DNA of 64,000 nt from Imbricaverruca yamaguchii (taxonomy: Eukaryota; Arthropoda; Thecostraca; Neoverrucidae): contig JAOTOL010001598.1 in assembly GCA_034440575.1 (NCBI GenBank), positions 1,910,001 through 1,974,000 on the forward strand, read 5' to 3'. The position numbers were made by a program, and so were the translations under genes. The notes beneath the pieces were generated by a model, which was not told the origin of the DNA, searched no databases, and worked only from the letters and a program-made list of their open reading frames with translations. Shown piece after piece: positions 23,113-35,287 of the stretch; the stretch's first letter is position 1, and every line of letters begins with the position of its first letter.

Positions 23113-23662
23113 ACAGCTGACCATAGCTAACTACGGATAACCACGGCTGACCACAGCTGACCACGGCTGACCACATCTGACCACAGTTGACCACAGTTGA
23201 CCACAGTTGACCACAGCCGACCACATCTGGCCACAGCCAACCACATCTGACAGCCGAACGCAGCCAAAAACAACCACATCTGACCACATCTGACCACAGC
23301 CGACCACATCTGACAGCCGAACGCAGCCAAACACAGCCAAACACAGCCAAACACAGCCAAAAACAACCACGGCTGACCACGGCTGACCACAGCTGACCAC
23401 AGCCGATCACATTTGACAGCCGAACACAGCCAAACACAGCCAAACACAGCCAAAAACAACCACGGCTGACCACGGCTGACCACAGCCGACCACATTTGAC
23501 AGCCGAACGCAGCCAAACACAGCCAAACACAGCCAAAAACAACTAGAGCTGACCACAGCTGACCACAGCTGACCACAGCTGACCACAGCCGACCACAGCC
23601 GACCACAGCTGACCACAGCCGACCACAGCCGACCACAGCCGACCACAGCCGACCACAGCTGA
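23113..23662. repeat. 10-bp array (GACCACAGCT / AGCCAAACAC) with higher-order structure
   Basis: About 50 decamers of two types, (C/T)GACCACAGC and CAGCCAAACA. They are arranged so that CTGACCAC runs, an ACATCTGACAGCCGAACGC junction and AGCCAAACAC runs recur about every 100-120 bp at 23230-23540. The final part (23545-23662) is purely the GACCACAGCYGACCACAGCY type. Confidence 0.95.
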
Positions 23663-24177
23663 CACCACATTGTGACATCGGTTGTGACACGGCCGTGACA
23701 CTGTGTGGCTGCGAGCGCATTTGGTCCAAACTCCGCGGGCAAACTCGGCGGCAGGCAGCTGTCCGCACCAGCGCCCCGTAACGTCTCGGCGACGACTCGG
23801 AGGCGTCGGCCGGCATTGTTGTGGCGGATCGTTCACTTCGAGGCCGTCCCGCGCGCCCGCAGCTCGAGAAATACGCCGCCGTCGCCGTCCAGGGCCGACC
23901 GCCGCCGTAGTCGGCGCCGAATCCGGAAACGAGGAACGACGTCTGCGTCCCAGCCGAGATCTCCGGAACGGTTGAATCGGGTGAAATATGCAGCGACTGA
24001 TTCGATTTCGTCCTTCGCCTCCCTTTGACTCGTGGAATCTGCCGCTTATATCAACTCGTGTGCTGAATAAGTTTATCCATGTTTCACAAGTTACCAAGTT
24101 AAAATAAAGGTTACAGAATTTAGCAAGGCCTGTATTCCATACTTGCTTCACAATTTGTACCACCCAGTCTAGTTAGT
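23663..24177. other. Unique sequence
   Basis: Nothing recognised. GC-rich, then AT-rich after 24000. Confidence 0.5.
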
Positions 24178-24766
24178 GCATACAACACAGCAGATCACAT
24201 CAGTCAGAGCGTACATACAACACAGCAGATCACATCAGTCAGAGCGTACATACAACACAGCAGATCACATCAGTCAGAGCGTACATACAACACAGCAGAT
24301 CACATCAGTCAGAGCGTACATACAACACAGCAGATCACATCAGTCAGAGCGTACATACAACACAGCAGATCACATCAGTCAGGGCGTACATACAACACAG
24401 CAGATCACATCAGTCATAGCGTACATACAACACAGCAGATCACATCAGTCAGAGCGTACATACAACACAGCAGATCACATCAGTCAGAGCGTACATACAA
24501 CACAGCAGATCACATCAGTCAGAGCGTACATACAACACAGCAGATCACATCAGTCAGGGCGTACATACAACACAGCAGATCACATCAGTCAGAGCGTACA
24601 TACAACACAGCAGATCACATCAGTCAGAGCGTACATACAACACAGCAGATCACATCAGTCAGAGCGTACATACAACACAGCAGATCACATCAGTCAGAGC
24701 GTACATACAACACAGCAGATCACATCAGTCAGAGCGTACATACAACACAGCAGATCAAATCATGCA
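24178..24766. repeat. 35-bp minisatellite (ACAGCAGATCACATCAGTCA)
   Basis: About 17 near-identical 35-bp units with the core CAACACAGCAGATCACATCA plus GTCAGAGCGTACATA. Only a few single-base variants (GGGCG, ATAGCG) occur. The frame repeats every 105 bp, giving an accidental 203-codon reading. Confidence 0.97.
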
Positions 24767-25436
24767 GAGCTGGCTGAAGCAAGTTAAGCGGTCAAGCTAA
24801 GTGGTCAAGCAGCGGCCAAGCAAAGTGGTCAAGCTAGGCGACCAATATCTGCCCCCGGAAAGAAAGAACCTAAAATGACAACTTTCCAGACTCCTCTCGC
24901 ATGGCGTTAGGTGGCGCAGGCCCGCTTCTGCTCAGGGACAAAGCTCAATTTACAGCTACAATTTTGTTAGTTACATTACACAATTAATAAATACGCTATA
25001 CAATTAATAAAGTTACAATTTTGGCAGGTTGCACTCCATTCGCATTTCCATGCGATGTCTGAAATTGCACGACCAATTTCGCATGATGCTCTTCTCCACA
25101 GCAACTCGTGTAGCTGTGCAAAACGTATGTGTGCTTACCTGGATCACGTGATTAAAGGGGGATATTCTACTCTTTAAGCCAATCATAGAGGAGCTTTGTT
25201 GATGACGAGGAGTCAGGTCTGTTAGCGCACGCATTGTTTCCCCGTGTCAATAACTGCACAGACATCGTATCCAATCGTATCTCCGAACTGTGTGGGGGAT
25301 CCGGCGAGCCACCTGCTGCACGACCGTGTCCGGGGCCCCATTAGCGAACCTGTCGGCGCTCCTAGCGCGATGTCGCACGTGATGTGGCTCTCGGGCCCGC
25401 GTTCGTGGTCCGGTTCGTGACCCGGGCCGTGGTCCT
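24767..25436. other. Unique sequence
   Basis: Short AAGTGGTCAAGC near-repeats at 24785-24835, then unique sequence. No gene recognised. Confidence 0.5.
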
Positions 25437-25532
25437 CGGCTCGGCTCGGCTCGGCTCGGCTCGGCTCGGCTCGGCTCGGCTCGGCTCGGCTCGGCTCGGC
25501 TCGGCTCGGCTCGGCTCGGCTCGGCTCGGCTC
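25437..25532. repeat. (GGCTC)n pentanucleotide array
   Basis: About 19 perfect GGCTC units. It is the same pentamer, on the opposite strand, as the GAGCC block at 38786-39089. Confidence 0.97.
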
Positions 25533-26395
25533 GCGGCCCGGCCGGTCAAGCACCGATCAATCAGTGGCGCCGTCGTGCGACAGTTGAGTCATACGGGAGG
25601 CCGAGTCACCTGTGTCGAGGTCGATAACTCTGGCGCCCCCCCCACCCGTCACCCTCCGCCGTCCCCGGCCTTCCGCCCTCCGCCGGCGGCCCGTCACCCG
25701 CTGCCGACGCCTATCTGGACACAGGGGAGTGCGGGGCAATGGTCGGGACAGCAAAGGGACGGCCGATGGGTTGCACTTAGCGCGAGGAGTTAAGTCGGGG
25801 TGCAGAGGCCCGGCTACTTAGTGCACGGTCATCGGGCGCGACTCCCAGGTAGGTTACCCAGATTCGTTACCTCGAGCAGGGGGGTCTTGTTCCCTCCGAA
25901 TATCTGGAGTGCAGATATTCTCGCGAGTCTCGCGTCTCGCGAGTGGTTCTCAAGGGAATAGGCACGACTACCTTTTGACAAACAAACCGGATGTTCAAGC
26001 ATCCAGCAGCCCTGGACAGCTCTATCCAGGGCGGCATGCCACTCAGACAGGCCACTGTCAGTCATTTTCTCGAGCAAGCGCTCTGAGCACCCGGAATGAG
26101 GCCTCGCGAGTGGAGGAAGCACGTGCTACCGTACAGGTAACAAAGGTAATTAATTACCCTTTGCCGACGAACCCGATATCCAAGTACCCAGCAGCTAAGA
26201 AAAAAATAGGCTTACCGATGCCCACAGTTGTCCGCCAGAGTGGTTTCCGACAATTGACCTACGCAATGGTCGGTGTCAAGTCAGATTGCCACCAGTGTCG
26301 ATTCAGACTGGCCACCGATCCACGGCCGGCACCCACCGGCGTCCGTCCGCGACACCAACACGACCCAGCCGGTACCGCCGGCCGGTAATCAGCGG
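25533..26395. other. Unique sequence
   Basis: 25640-25660 has a C-rich run. 25970-26010 and 26155-26200 resemble each other (TACCCTTTG, AACCGGAT and CCCAGCAG-type words), perhaps an old duplication. No exon recognised. Confidence 0.45.
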
Positions 26396-27045
26396 CCAGG
26401 TCCGCTCAGTGGCACCACCAGCCGGCTCCGGCAGCGGCCAGGTCAGACTGAGATGGTCCGCTCAGTATGCCACCAGCAGGCTCCAGCAGCGGCCAGGTCC
26501 GCTCAGTGGCACCACCAGCTGGCTCCAACAGCGGCCAGGTCAGACTGAGATGGTCCGCTCAGTGGCACCGCCAGCCGGCTCCAGCAGCGGCCAGGTCAGA
26601 CTGAGATGGTCCGCTTAGTGGCACCTCCAACCGGCTCCACCAGCGGCCAGGTCAGACTAAGATGGTCCGCTTAGTGGCATCATCAGCCGGCTCCAGCAGC
26701 GGCCAGGTCAGACTGAGATGGTCCGCTTAGTGGCACCACCAGCCGGCTCCACCAGCGGCCAGGTCAGACTGAGATGGTCCGCTCAGTGGCACCGCCAGCC
26801 GGCTCCAGCAGCGGCCAGGTCAGACTGAGATGGTCCGCTCAGTGGCACCACCAGCCGGCTCCACCAGCGGCCAGGTCAGACTGAGATGGTCCGCTCAGTG
26901 GCACCGCCAGCCGGCTCCACCAGCGGCCAGGTCAGACTGAGATGGTCCGCTCAGTGGCACCACCAACCTGCTCCAACAGCGGCCAGGTCAGACTGAGATG
27001 GTCCGCTCAGTGGCACCACCAGCCGGCTCCACCAGCGGCCAGGTC
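26396..27045. repeat. 56-bp minisatellite (CAGCGGCCAGGTCAGACTGA)
   Basis: About 11-12 copies built on CCGGCTCCAGCAGCGGCCAG, then GTCAGACTGAGATGGTCCGC and TCAGTGGCACCACCAG. The first units lack the GACTGAGATGG part. Copies differ by a few substitutions such as CTTAGTGG for CTCAGTGG in the middle. Confidence 0.95.
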
Positions 27046-27899
27046 TGACCGTCACGCTCCGGGGATGCAGCACGCAGTATGCAGCTTGTCTCCAGTCGCC
27101 ACCACACCAGCTCAGCTGAGAGTGAACAGCCGACCTCACCACACCCCATGCAGCGGACTGTCCCAGACATGACGGCCACGCCCCGCCAGCTTTTCCCAGT
27201 CGGAAAACCCACGTCAGAGCGGAATTGCTGACTTTTAAGACACGCCCGGCCGCACGGCAGTTCGTCGCCATCAATGGACTGTCAGCCTTTGTCAGACCGA
27301 CTGGCCGCCGAGTGGTCCGGAATAAGGCAGGGGGATCTTCAGCTCAGAGCGCGTGACGGCTTCGAACCGCCTACGGCCATAACCTGGAGCAATGGCACCG
27401 TGACGCTGCGTGGTTTCGTACTGCACGGTCCACACACCACGCAGTCGCAACAGAACGCTTCGCACACAAACCCCGATGCTTCTTTTGCCAGCATGCCATA
27501 GCCAGTCAGCACGGGGCTGACCACCGTCCGCCGGGAGGCCGAGTCCGCCAGCCGCCGCACCACCGGCGCGCGGAAGCCAACCTGCCGAGTCGTCGCCGTT
27601 TGGCGGCGCACCGTTACCACGCGCTGGGCGTCGGAGCGAACGCCGAAAAACGGCCCGCCGCCCGCCGCCCGCACGCCCCGGATCGTGCACTGGGTCGCAA
27701 TAGGCCAGCGTCAGCACCAAAAACGGAGGCAAAATCACGCCAGCCACTGCGCCCACACGGTTTGCCTGACCTGAGCTGGGCCGGGCTGACGCAACCAACG
27801 ACCGGCACCGTGCTCCGGGGCATCAGGTTCAGCCAGTCACTCCGCCCACACCGCTGACCTGACGCGGCCGACGACCGAGACGGTGCCTCGGGGAAATCA
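27046..27899. other. Unique sequence
   Basis: A B-box-like GGTTCGAAGCC on the minus strand near 27360-27372 hints at a tRNA-derived relic, but no A box, stem or duplication supports it. Otherwise nothing. Confidence 0.4.
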
Positions 27900-28245
27900 G
27901 GCCCGATCAGAGGTCAGCAGTGTGGGTGGCGTCCGGTCCAGAGGTCCGCCGGTGACGTGAGGCTCAGTCATAGGCTTGCGGGGTGGGCGATGTCCGGTCC
28001 AGAGGTCCGTCGGTGACGTGAGTCTCAGTCAGTCTTGCGGGGTGGGCGATGTCCGTCCCAGAGGTCTACCGGTGACGTGAGACTCAGTCATAGTTGCGGG
28101 GGGGTGTGTCGGGGGTGTGACGTGAGTCTCAGTCAGTCTTGCGGGGTGGGCGATGTCCGTTCCAGAGGTCTACCGGTGACGTGAGACTCAGTCATAGCCT
28201 TGCGGGGTGGGTGGCGCCCAGCCTAGATGTCCGTCGGTGGCCAGC
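27900..28245. repeat. ~60-bp degenerate minisatellite (GGTGACGTGAGACTCAGTCA)
   Basis: Five to six irregular copies containing TTGCGGGGTGGGCGATGTCC, then AGAGGTCTACC and GGTGACGTGAGACTCAGTCA. One unit near 28095-28125 has lost the middle part. Confidence 0.85.
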
Positions 28246-28789
28246 AGTCGGAGGTCTGCATGATACATGCGGTCCCAACCACGGGTCTACTGATGACTTG
28301 TGGTCCAAACTAGAGACCTAATGATGAGGTGCGGTCCAATCAGTTGTCGACAATGTAAACCTCCGGTGTGACTCTGCGTTCGACTCGAGTGTCGGGATCA
28401 GCTGGTTACGTTCGGCCCAATCAGAATCGGCACTCCCCTCCCTATCTCCCATCATCTTACATCACCATCCTTTCCACTAACCAACTTTTCCACTCCTGCT
28501 TTTTCTAACTTCTCTCAAGACTGTTGGAAAACAGTCTTTGTTGTTCGGCACGCATACGTCTCCATCACCTGCACACGACGTATTATCTGCACTTTATACT
28601 CGCTATAAGCAGCACATTTGCCAAATGCTTCAAGTGCCCGGGAACCCATCGGTACAACGCGAGACTTAGAAACTGTTCGTAGCGGGAGGTGACTTCTTGT
28701 GGCACGAAATGTTCGCTATATAACACCACAGGTTCAGTGCCAACTAGACAGGTGGGTAGGTAGGTCTCTGCTTCAGGGCCGTGTCGAAG
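28246..28789. other. Unique sequence
   Basis: Nothing recognised. A short minus-strand frame at 28583-28804 has no known motif. Confidence 0.5.
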
Positions 28790-29020
28790 AAGAAAACGAC
28801 ACATCGACTATCTTATCATATAGCGTAGCCATCTCTCACGCCGATTGGTTGATTCACTGACTATTTGGGCTTAAGGGCACGTCGCCTACAAGGTCATTAG
28901 CGCCTATTCACGCCGACTGGTCACGGGCGGAGGTAGCAGCAGATGAGACGCGAACCCGCAACCTTTGCCCCTTGACAGGATGGAGACGGGCACCTCACCC
29001 CAAGACTACTCGCCTTCCAC
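28790..29020 (-). mobile_element. tRNA-derived SINE with duplicated body (composite copy)
   Basis: On the minus strand from about 29020 there is a tRNA-like head with a B box GGTTCGCGTCT (about 28946-28957). Next comes the body GACCAGTCGGCGTGA, the module GGCGCTAATGACCTTGTAGG and the tail region CCCTTAAGCCCAAATAGTC (about 28855-28912). A second body copy, ACCAATCGGCGTGAGAGATG, follows at about 28828-28850. It matches the body of the 53716-53876 element. So the copy is either a dimer or one SINE inserted beside another. No flanking duplication was found. Confidence 0.75.
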
Positions 29021-30274
29021 CCCACGATGGTGTCGGTCGCTCTGCATATGCTTTCGCATGCTTTGACCGTACTCAAGTCATGCAGCTAGGTTTAAACCCA
29101 CCGCCGGGTGCTGGCATCAGAATCACTCGACATGATTTGCTGAACTAGACCAGAAAATCCACCCAAGCCAATATCGGCATATAATGTACTAAGCTATACA
29201 GCAGGTAATTCCCCGCTGACGACTCTCCCATAAACTACCGGACACGTAGCTGGTGCAACATCTACCGCTCCATTGCCTGCGATGTCCCCGTTGGCAGCTT
29301 CCCGATTGCTCGATACATCACGGTGATGCGCGCTGCCCCTTTATTCCATCTCTTAACACCTCAGAAGGACGTCTTGTCACGTGGACGCGGGATCTCGTGC
29401 CGCACCACGAGCTATATCAGGCGGTCAGGCGTGTGCTACGGATCGATCTGAGCCTCGGAATCAGACATCCGCCATGGATCAACTTGGGCATCAGCCCAAG
29501 GCGTGCACCAAGGATCCACCCGGTCCTCAGAACTGGACATGTGGCGTGGATTCGCCTCGCCCTCGGTCCCAAACGTGCACAGACGGGCTGACCTGCAAAG
29601 CGTTCACGCAGCATTACTTTTGAACAAACAAACAAAAAATACTGCAGAAATATCGAAGCGAAAGCGCAGAAAAACGCGTAGGTAGCACCAAGTCATTGGA
29701 AACAAATATAAAATTACTTATCAAAGCATAACGGGGTATAAAATACCCTATCATGCAGCTACAAATGTGGTGATATATTTCAGGCTCTAAAAATAAAGCT
29801 TGGATCAATTACATGCACAGTGATATGCATACTATTTTTTAACACACATCTACACGACTGGTACCGGCCTCACGAATTAGGCTGTGGCTACCAATGTGCT
29901 ATAACCAGCACCAACGGCCGCACAACAACTTTTTGTTAAAGAGTGACACTGACCCAAACATGCCTCAAAGGTAATGTCACGGAGATGTGTCGCGTTGAAG
30001 CAGCCACATCGAAATTGTCGCACTGGAAATCGTGCGGCGTAGAAGTGCAGTCTGCTGAAGTTTCGCGGCAGACGAAACGGCGAGTGGTAGCTTCTGCAGT
30101 GCAGTCGCATTGTGTAAAGTTTGCAATGGAAGTCGTCTCGCCTAAAACTGAAGTCCGTGAAATATGCTGCGGTGGAAGTGATGCCTCTCATACAACTCTG
30201 TCCAGAGCTGCTTAGCTGGTAGCGGCGTAGCAGCTGAGACGGCAGCAGTTCCGTAGCAGCAGGTGCGTAGTGTT
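29021..30274. other. Unique sequence
   Basis: 29450-29580 has four degenerate GGATCNA units spaced about 36-42 bp apart. 30000-30190 shows a weak ~21-bp periodicity (GTGCAGTCTGCTGAAG-type words). No gene recognised. Confidence 0.45.
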
Positions 30275-30642
30275 GTGACCGGTGCCGTGGCCGGTGCCGT
30301 GACCGGTGCCGTGACCGGTGCCGTGACCGGTGCCGTGACCGGTGCCGTGACCGGTGCCGTGACCGGTGCCGTGACCGGTGCCGTGACCGGTGCCGTGACC
30401 GGTGCCGTGACCGGTGCCGTGACCGGTGCCGTGACCGGTGCCGTGACCGGTGCCGTGACCGGTGCCGTGACCGGTGCCGTGACCGGTGCCGTGACCGGTG
30501 CCGTGACCGGTGCCGTGACCGGTGCCGTGACCGGTGCCGTGACCGGTGCCGTGACCGGTGCCGTGACCGGTGCCGTGACCGGTGCCGTGACCGGTGCCGT
30601 GACCGGTGTCGTGACCGGTGTCGTGACCGGTGTCGTGACCGC
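30275..30642. repeat. 12-bp satellite GACCGGTGCCGT
   Basis: About 30 copies, almost perfect, with GCCGTGGCC at the left edge and GTGTCGTGACC variants in the last three units. The unit contains the palindrome ACCGGT. Since 12 is a multiple of three and the unit lacks stops, it is open in all six frames, giving Thr-Gly-Ala-Val, His-Arg-Ser-Arg and similar accidental readings up to 381 codons. Confidence 0.98.
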
Positions 30643-32284
30643 CGCCGCGGCACACTCGGCAGTCGGCATGTTGACCACGTCTGGGACGGCGGTGCTACCC
30701 CATTACCGAGTGCCTCCGCTGCATTTTCCCGGCACACAGAGCCGCCCATTATGGAGCGCCTCCGTAACATCTGCGACCATAATGGTGCGCCCCCGTCGCA
30801 TCCGCTGCGCTCATTACCGAGCACCTCAGTCACATTACCTGCGCCCATTACAGAGTTTCTCCAATGTGCACGACCCGCCCGCCCCACCAGCCAGTTACCG
30901 GGTGTCCAGTCATATTTATCTAACTCATCGCACCATCCCATTACCGGCTGTAGCCATTGCAGCCGTGCCACACGAATCAATCGTTCATTATCGAGGGTCT
31001 CAGTCATATGTGTTCCACTCAATTCACCGATCAGTTGATATCTGTACCACCCAACTCACAGGAGAGTTATATCTGGACTACCCAACCAACCGGTGAGATA
31101 TATCTAGACCACCCAACTCACTGGTCAGGTATATCTGCACCACCCAACTCACAAGTCAGCTATGTCTCTACCACCCAACTCACCGGTCGACTACTTGGCT
31201 CTCCGATACATCTCCCAATCACTCGGTTATCGTCGGACTTCCCATCGCATCTGCCCAGTGTACCCTTTCCTTGCCGGATATCCCAATCACACGTTGTCTT
31301 GTGATCACACAATCTACTTTGTCCGGCCATCTGCGGCCATCTGCGGCCATCTGCGGCCCCGCCCATCCCACCCAGATGTCGACATTAGCCAGCGCGCCTC
31401 ACTCGTCCATTACGGGTTATGCTGATCACGTCGGTCCGCCTCCGTTACCAGTCACGCGCCGGGGACTGCGGCCAGGCGCTTCGGCTGCACGCGCGTGGCA
31501 GTGCGGCCGTGGGCCAGCGCCACAGCCGGAGGTACGCTGGAGACGATGCACGCGACGGACGCGATATCAGGTGCCACGCGAGCCGGTGTTGCCAAATCCC
31601 AGAGACAGCCGAGCCGGTGTTACCAGATGCCAGAGGCGGCAAAGCCAGATGTTGCCAAATACCAGAGACGACCGGCGCAGTGGTCGTACCTACGAAACAC
31701 TGCGGTCGCCTGCCACACTCTGTTGGCGGCAGTCCGCTGAAATTATTCACCGCCGCAGGCATAAACCGGCCGGCGGAAAACAGTGGTGACAGAAAATGGC
31801 AAAGAACGACTGGATACTTTCACGAAGATTACTAATTGAAATAATAATTTATATTTTCTGATGCACGCGAAGCACGCTTACCTCTCCTACACGCCATTTG
31901 ACTAAGTTAAGTTGGTAGTCTTGGAACACTAAAATCAGAGGTATGACCTATTTTCTTTCACGGCATCTTGCTCATTCTGACACTGAGTCAGTCCAACAAA
32001 GGCAAACACTAGACAAATATTTATAAGTTCATAAAGGAAAAGAATGGACTGAGAACCTCAATTTAACTTCGCTAAAGAATGAACTCGACAATGGTGTTCA
32101 AAAGTCAGGAAGCGCAAATCAGCCATTTAAGTCAGCACAACCGCATTGACATATCGATAGCGTAAGATATCCGGAATGACTCAGATAAGCGCCGAACCAA
32201 CAAACCATCGGTCATAGATACCGCACTGTTTAAACACTGCCGGCCCACAGCTCAGGCGGGTTTTCGCTGTTGAGTGAACACCAA
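30643..32284. other. Unique sequence with weak internal repeats
   Basis: 31020-31200 holds degenerate ~30-bp units around CCACCCAACTCAC. 31325-31355 has three GCGGCCATCT units. The remainder is unique. No exon recognised. Confidence 0.5.
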
Positions 32285-34453
32285 CAGCCCCCAGACGCGT
32301 TGGTTGGACTGACAGCTCGGTGTGGAGTGAACAGTCCCCAGACGCGTTAGTTGGACTGACAGCTCGGTGTGGAGTGAACAGCCCACAGACGCGTTGGTTG
32401 GACTGACAGCTCGGTGTGGAGTGAACAGCCCACAGACGCGTTAGTTGGACTGATAGCTCGGTGTGGAATGAACAGTCCCCAGACGCGTTAGTTGGACTGA
32501 CAGCTCGGTGTGGAATGAACAGTCCCCAGACGCGTTAGTTGGACTGATAACTCTGTGTGGAGTGAACATCCTCCAGACGTGTTAGTTTGATTGATAACTC
32601 GGTGTGGAATGAACAGTCCCCAGACGCGTTAGTTGGACTGACAGCTCGGTGTGGAATGAACAGTCCCCAGACGCGTTGGTTGGACTGACAGCTCGGTGTG
32701 AGTGAACATACTCCAGACGCGTTGGTTGGACTGACAGCTCGGTGTGGAATGAACAGTCCCCAGACGCGTTGGTTGGACTGATAGCTCGGTGTGGAGTGAA
32801 CAGTCCCCAGACGCGTTAGTTGGACTGATAGCTCGGTGTAGAGTGAACAGCCCACAGACGCGTTAGTTGGACTGATAGCTCGGTGTGGAATGAACAGTCC
32901 CCAGACGCGTTAGTTGGACTGATAGCTCGGTGTGGAGTGAACAGTCCCCAGACGCGTTAGTTGGACTGATAGCTCGGTGTGGAGTGAACAGCCCACAGAC
33001 GCGTTAGTTGGACTGATAGCTCGGTGTGGAATGAACAGTCCCCAGATGCGTTGGTTGGACTGACAGCTCGGTGTGGAATGAACAGTCCCCAGACGCGTTG
33101 GTTGGACTGACAGCTCGGTGTGGAATGAACAGTCCCCAGACGCGTTAGTTGGACTGATAGCTCGGTGTGGAGTGAACAGTCCCCAGACGCGTTGGTTGGA
33201 CTGACAGCTCGGTGTGGAGTGAACAGCCCCAGACGCGTTGGTTGGACTGACAGCTCGGTGTGGAATGAACAGTCCCCAGACGCGTTAGTTGGTCTGATAA
33301 CTCTGTGTGGAGTGAACAGCCCACAGACGCGTTAGTTGGTCTGATAACTCGTGTGGGTGACACCTCAGACGCGTTGGTTGGACTGACAGCTCGGTGTGGA
33401 ATGAACAGTCCCCAGACGCGTTAGTTGGTCTGATAACTCTGTGTGGGTGAACATCCTCCAGACGTGTTAGTTGGAGTGATAACTCTGTGTGGAGTGAACA
33501 GCCCCCAGACGTGTTAGTTGGTCTGATAACTCTGTGTGGAGTGAACATCCTCCAGACGCGTTGGTTGGACTGACAGCTCGGTGTGGAATGAACAGTCCCC
33601 AGACGCGTTAGTTGGACTGATAGCTCGGTGTAGAGTGAACAGCCCACAGACGCGTTAGTTGGACTGATAGCTCGGTGTGGAGTGAACAGCCCACAGACGC
33701 GTTAGTTGGTCTGATAACTCTGTGTGGAGTGAACATCCTCCAGAGCGTTGGTTGGACTGACAGCTCGGTGTGGAATGAACAGCCCCAGACGCGTTGGTTG
33801 GACTGACAGCTCGGTGTGGAGTGAACAGCCCCAGACGCGTTAGTTGGACTGATAGCTCGGTGTAGAGTGAACAGCCCACAGACGCGTTAGTTGGACTGAT
33901 AGCTCGGTGTAGAGTGAACAGTCCCCAGACGCGTTAGTTGGACTGACAGCTCGGTGTGGAATGAACAGCCCCCAGACGCGTTGGTTGGACTGACAGCTCG
34001 GTGTGGAGTGAACAGCCCACAGACGCGTTAGTTGGACTGATAGCTCGGTGTGGAGTGAACAGCCCACAGACGCGTTAGTTGGACTGATAGCTCGGTGTGG
34101 AGTGAACAGCTCACAGACGCGTTAGTTGGACTGATAACTCTGTGTGGAGTGAACATCCTCCAGACGTGTTAGTTTGATTGATAACTCGGTGTGGAGTGAA
34201 CAGCCCACAGACGCGTTAGTTGGACTGATAGCTCGGTGTGGAGTGAACAGCCCACAGACGCGTTAGTTGGACTGATAGCTCGGTGTGGAATGAACAGCCC
34301 CAGGCGTTAGTTGGACTGACAGCTCGGTGTGGAGTGAACATCCTCCAGACGCGTTAGTTGGACTGATAGCTCGGTGTGGAGTGAACAGCTCACAGACGCG
34401 TTAGTTGGACTGATAGCTCGGTGTGGAGTGAACAGCCCTCAGACGCGTTGGTC
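32285..34453. repeat. 47-bp satellite, largest array in the window (~46 copies)
   Basis: The unit is built from CAGACGCGTTAGTTGGACTG, then ATAGCTCGGTGTGGAGTGAA and CAGCCCA or CAGTCCC. Polymorphic sites recur in combinations: TTAG/TTGG, GATAG/GACAG, GAGTG/GAATG and GCCCAC/GTCCCC. Blocks of the CTCTGTGTGG variant lie at 32550-32580, 33295-33350, 33430-33545 and 34138-34180. Some units are shortened (33350-33370, 33742, 34303). Confidence 0.97.
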
Positions 34454-34752
34454 GGGCTGAGGACGGCTGGCTGGCACCACGGTGGCATTGGTGCGGCAGC
34501 CAATGGCACTGGTGTGCCGACCTCGTCAGCCGGCAACCGCCCACGGTGAACCCGGCGACGACTCGGATCCAGACGCGGATCTGGCACGGATCCGACGCCG
34601 GACATCAGGACAGGACTCGGCCGGCCGCCGGTAACGACCTCGGCTCGGCACGTCATCGCCCGGCCGCGCGCCAATCTCACAAATGGCTCTGGCTGGACAG
34701 CCAGAGCCATGTCCGTCCGGCCGTATGTCCGTATGTTGAGCCATGTCCGTAT
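34454..34752. other. GC-rich unique sequence with a 13-bp hairpin
   Basis: Contains the perfect inverted repeat ATGGCTCTGGCTG / CAGCCAGAGCCAT at 34683-34695 and 34698-34710 (2-base loop). Nothing else recognised. Confidence 0.6.
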
Positions 34753-35005
34753 GTCCGGCCCGCCGCGGCCCAGGTCGGGCGCGGACACACTCGGCAGCCG
34801 AGAGGCGGCCTAGCCTGGTGGGCTCGGCTGGACGGCCCACTAGGGTCCGGCCCGCTGCGGCCCAGGTCGGGCGCGGACACACTCCGGAGCCGACAGGCGG
34901 CCTGGCCTGGTGGGCTCGGCTGGACGGCCCACTAGGGTCCGGCCCGCCGCGGCCCAGGTCGGGCGCGGACACACTCGGAGCCGACAGGCGGCCTGGCCGG
35001 CTGGG
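34753..35005. repeat. 92-bp tandem repeat (~2.7 copies)
   Basis: GTCCGGCCCG starts recur at 34753, 34845 and 34937. Each is followed by GCGGCCCAGGTCGGGCGCGG, ACACACTC and a GGCCTGGTGGGCTCGGCTGG segment. The third copy is truncated. Confidence 0.93.
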
Positions 35006-35287
35006 CGCGGCCGGACGTCAGCGGCGCCGTCGGACACGTGACGCTCAGTGTGCCGACGCCAGCCGACTGCTGACCGACTCGCCGCTGGGCGACACTCTGC
35101 TCACAGCCCGCCTCTGTCAGCGTCACGGGGTCAGTGCAGCCGTCACCGACACAGACAGCCCCCCACCAGGCCACACACGCCAGGCTGGGTCACTGCGTCG
35201 GCCTACTGCTGAACCCGCCGTGCAGCGGCGCCCAACAAAGGGCACGGGCACAAACTGTAGTTTGTCGCAGCACGCAGACAGCCCACG
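35006..35287. other. Unique sequence
   Basis: Short gap between arrays. Nothing recognised. Confidence 0.5.

Noticed and set aside
24178..24766. CRISPR array (35-bp regular repeats)
   Set aside because: Units are contiguous without unique spacers and the context is eukaryotic, so it is an ordinary minisatellite.
29877..31022. 381-codon frame (-) rich in His-Arg-Ser-Arg, and a 277-codon Thr-Gly-Ala-Val frame (+)
   Set aside because: The 12-bp unit is open in all six frames. The flanking parts show no homology.
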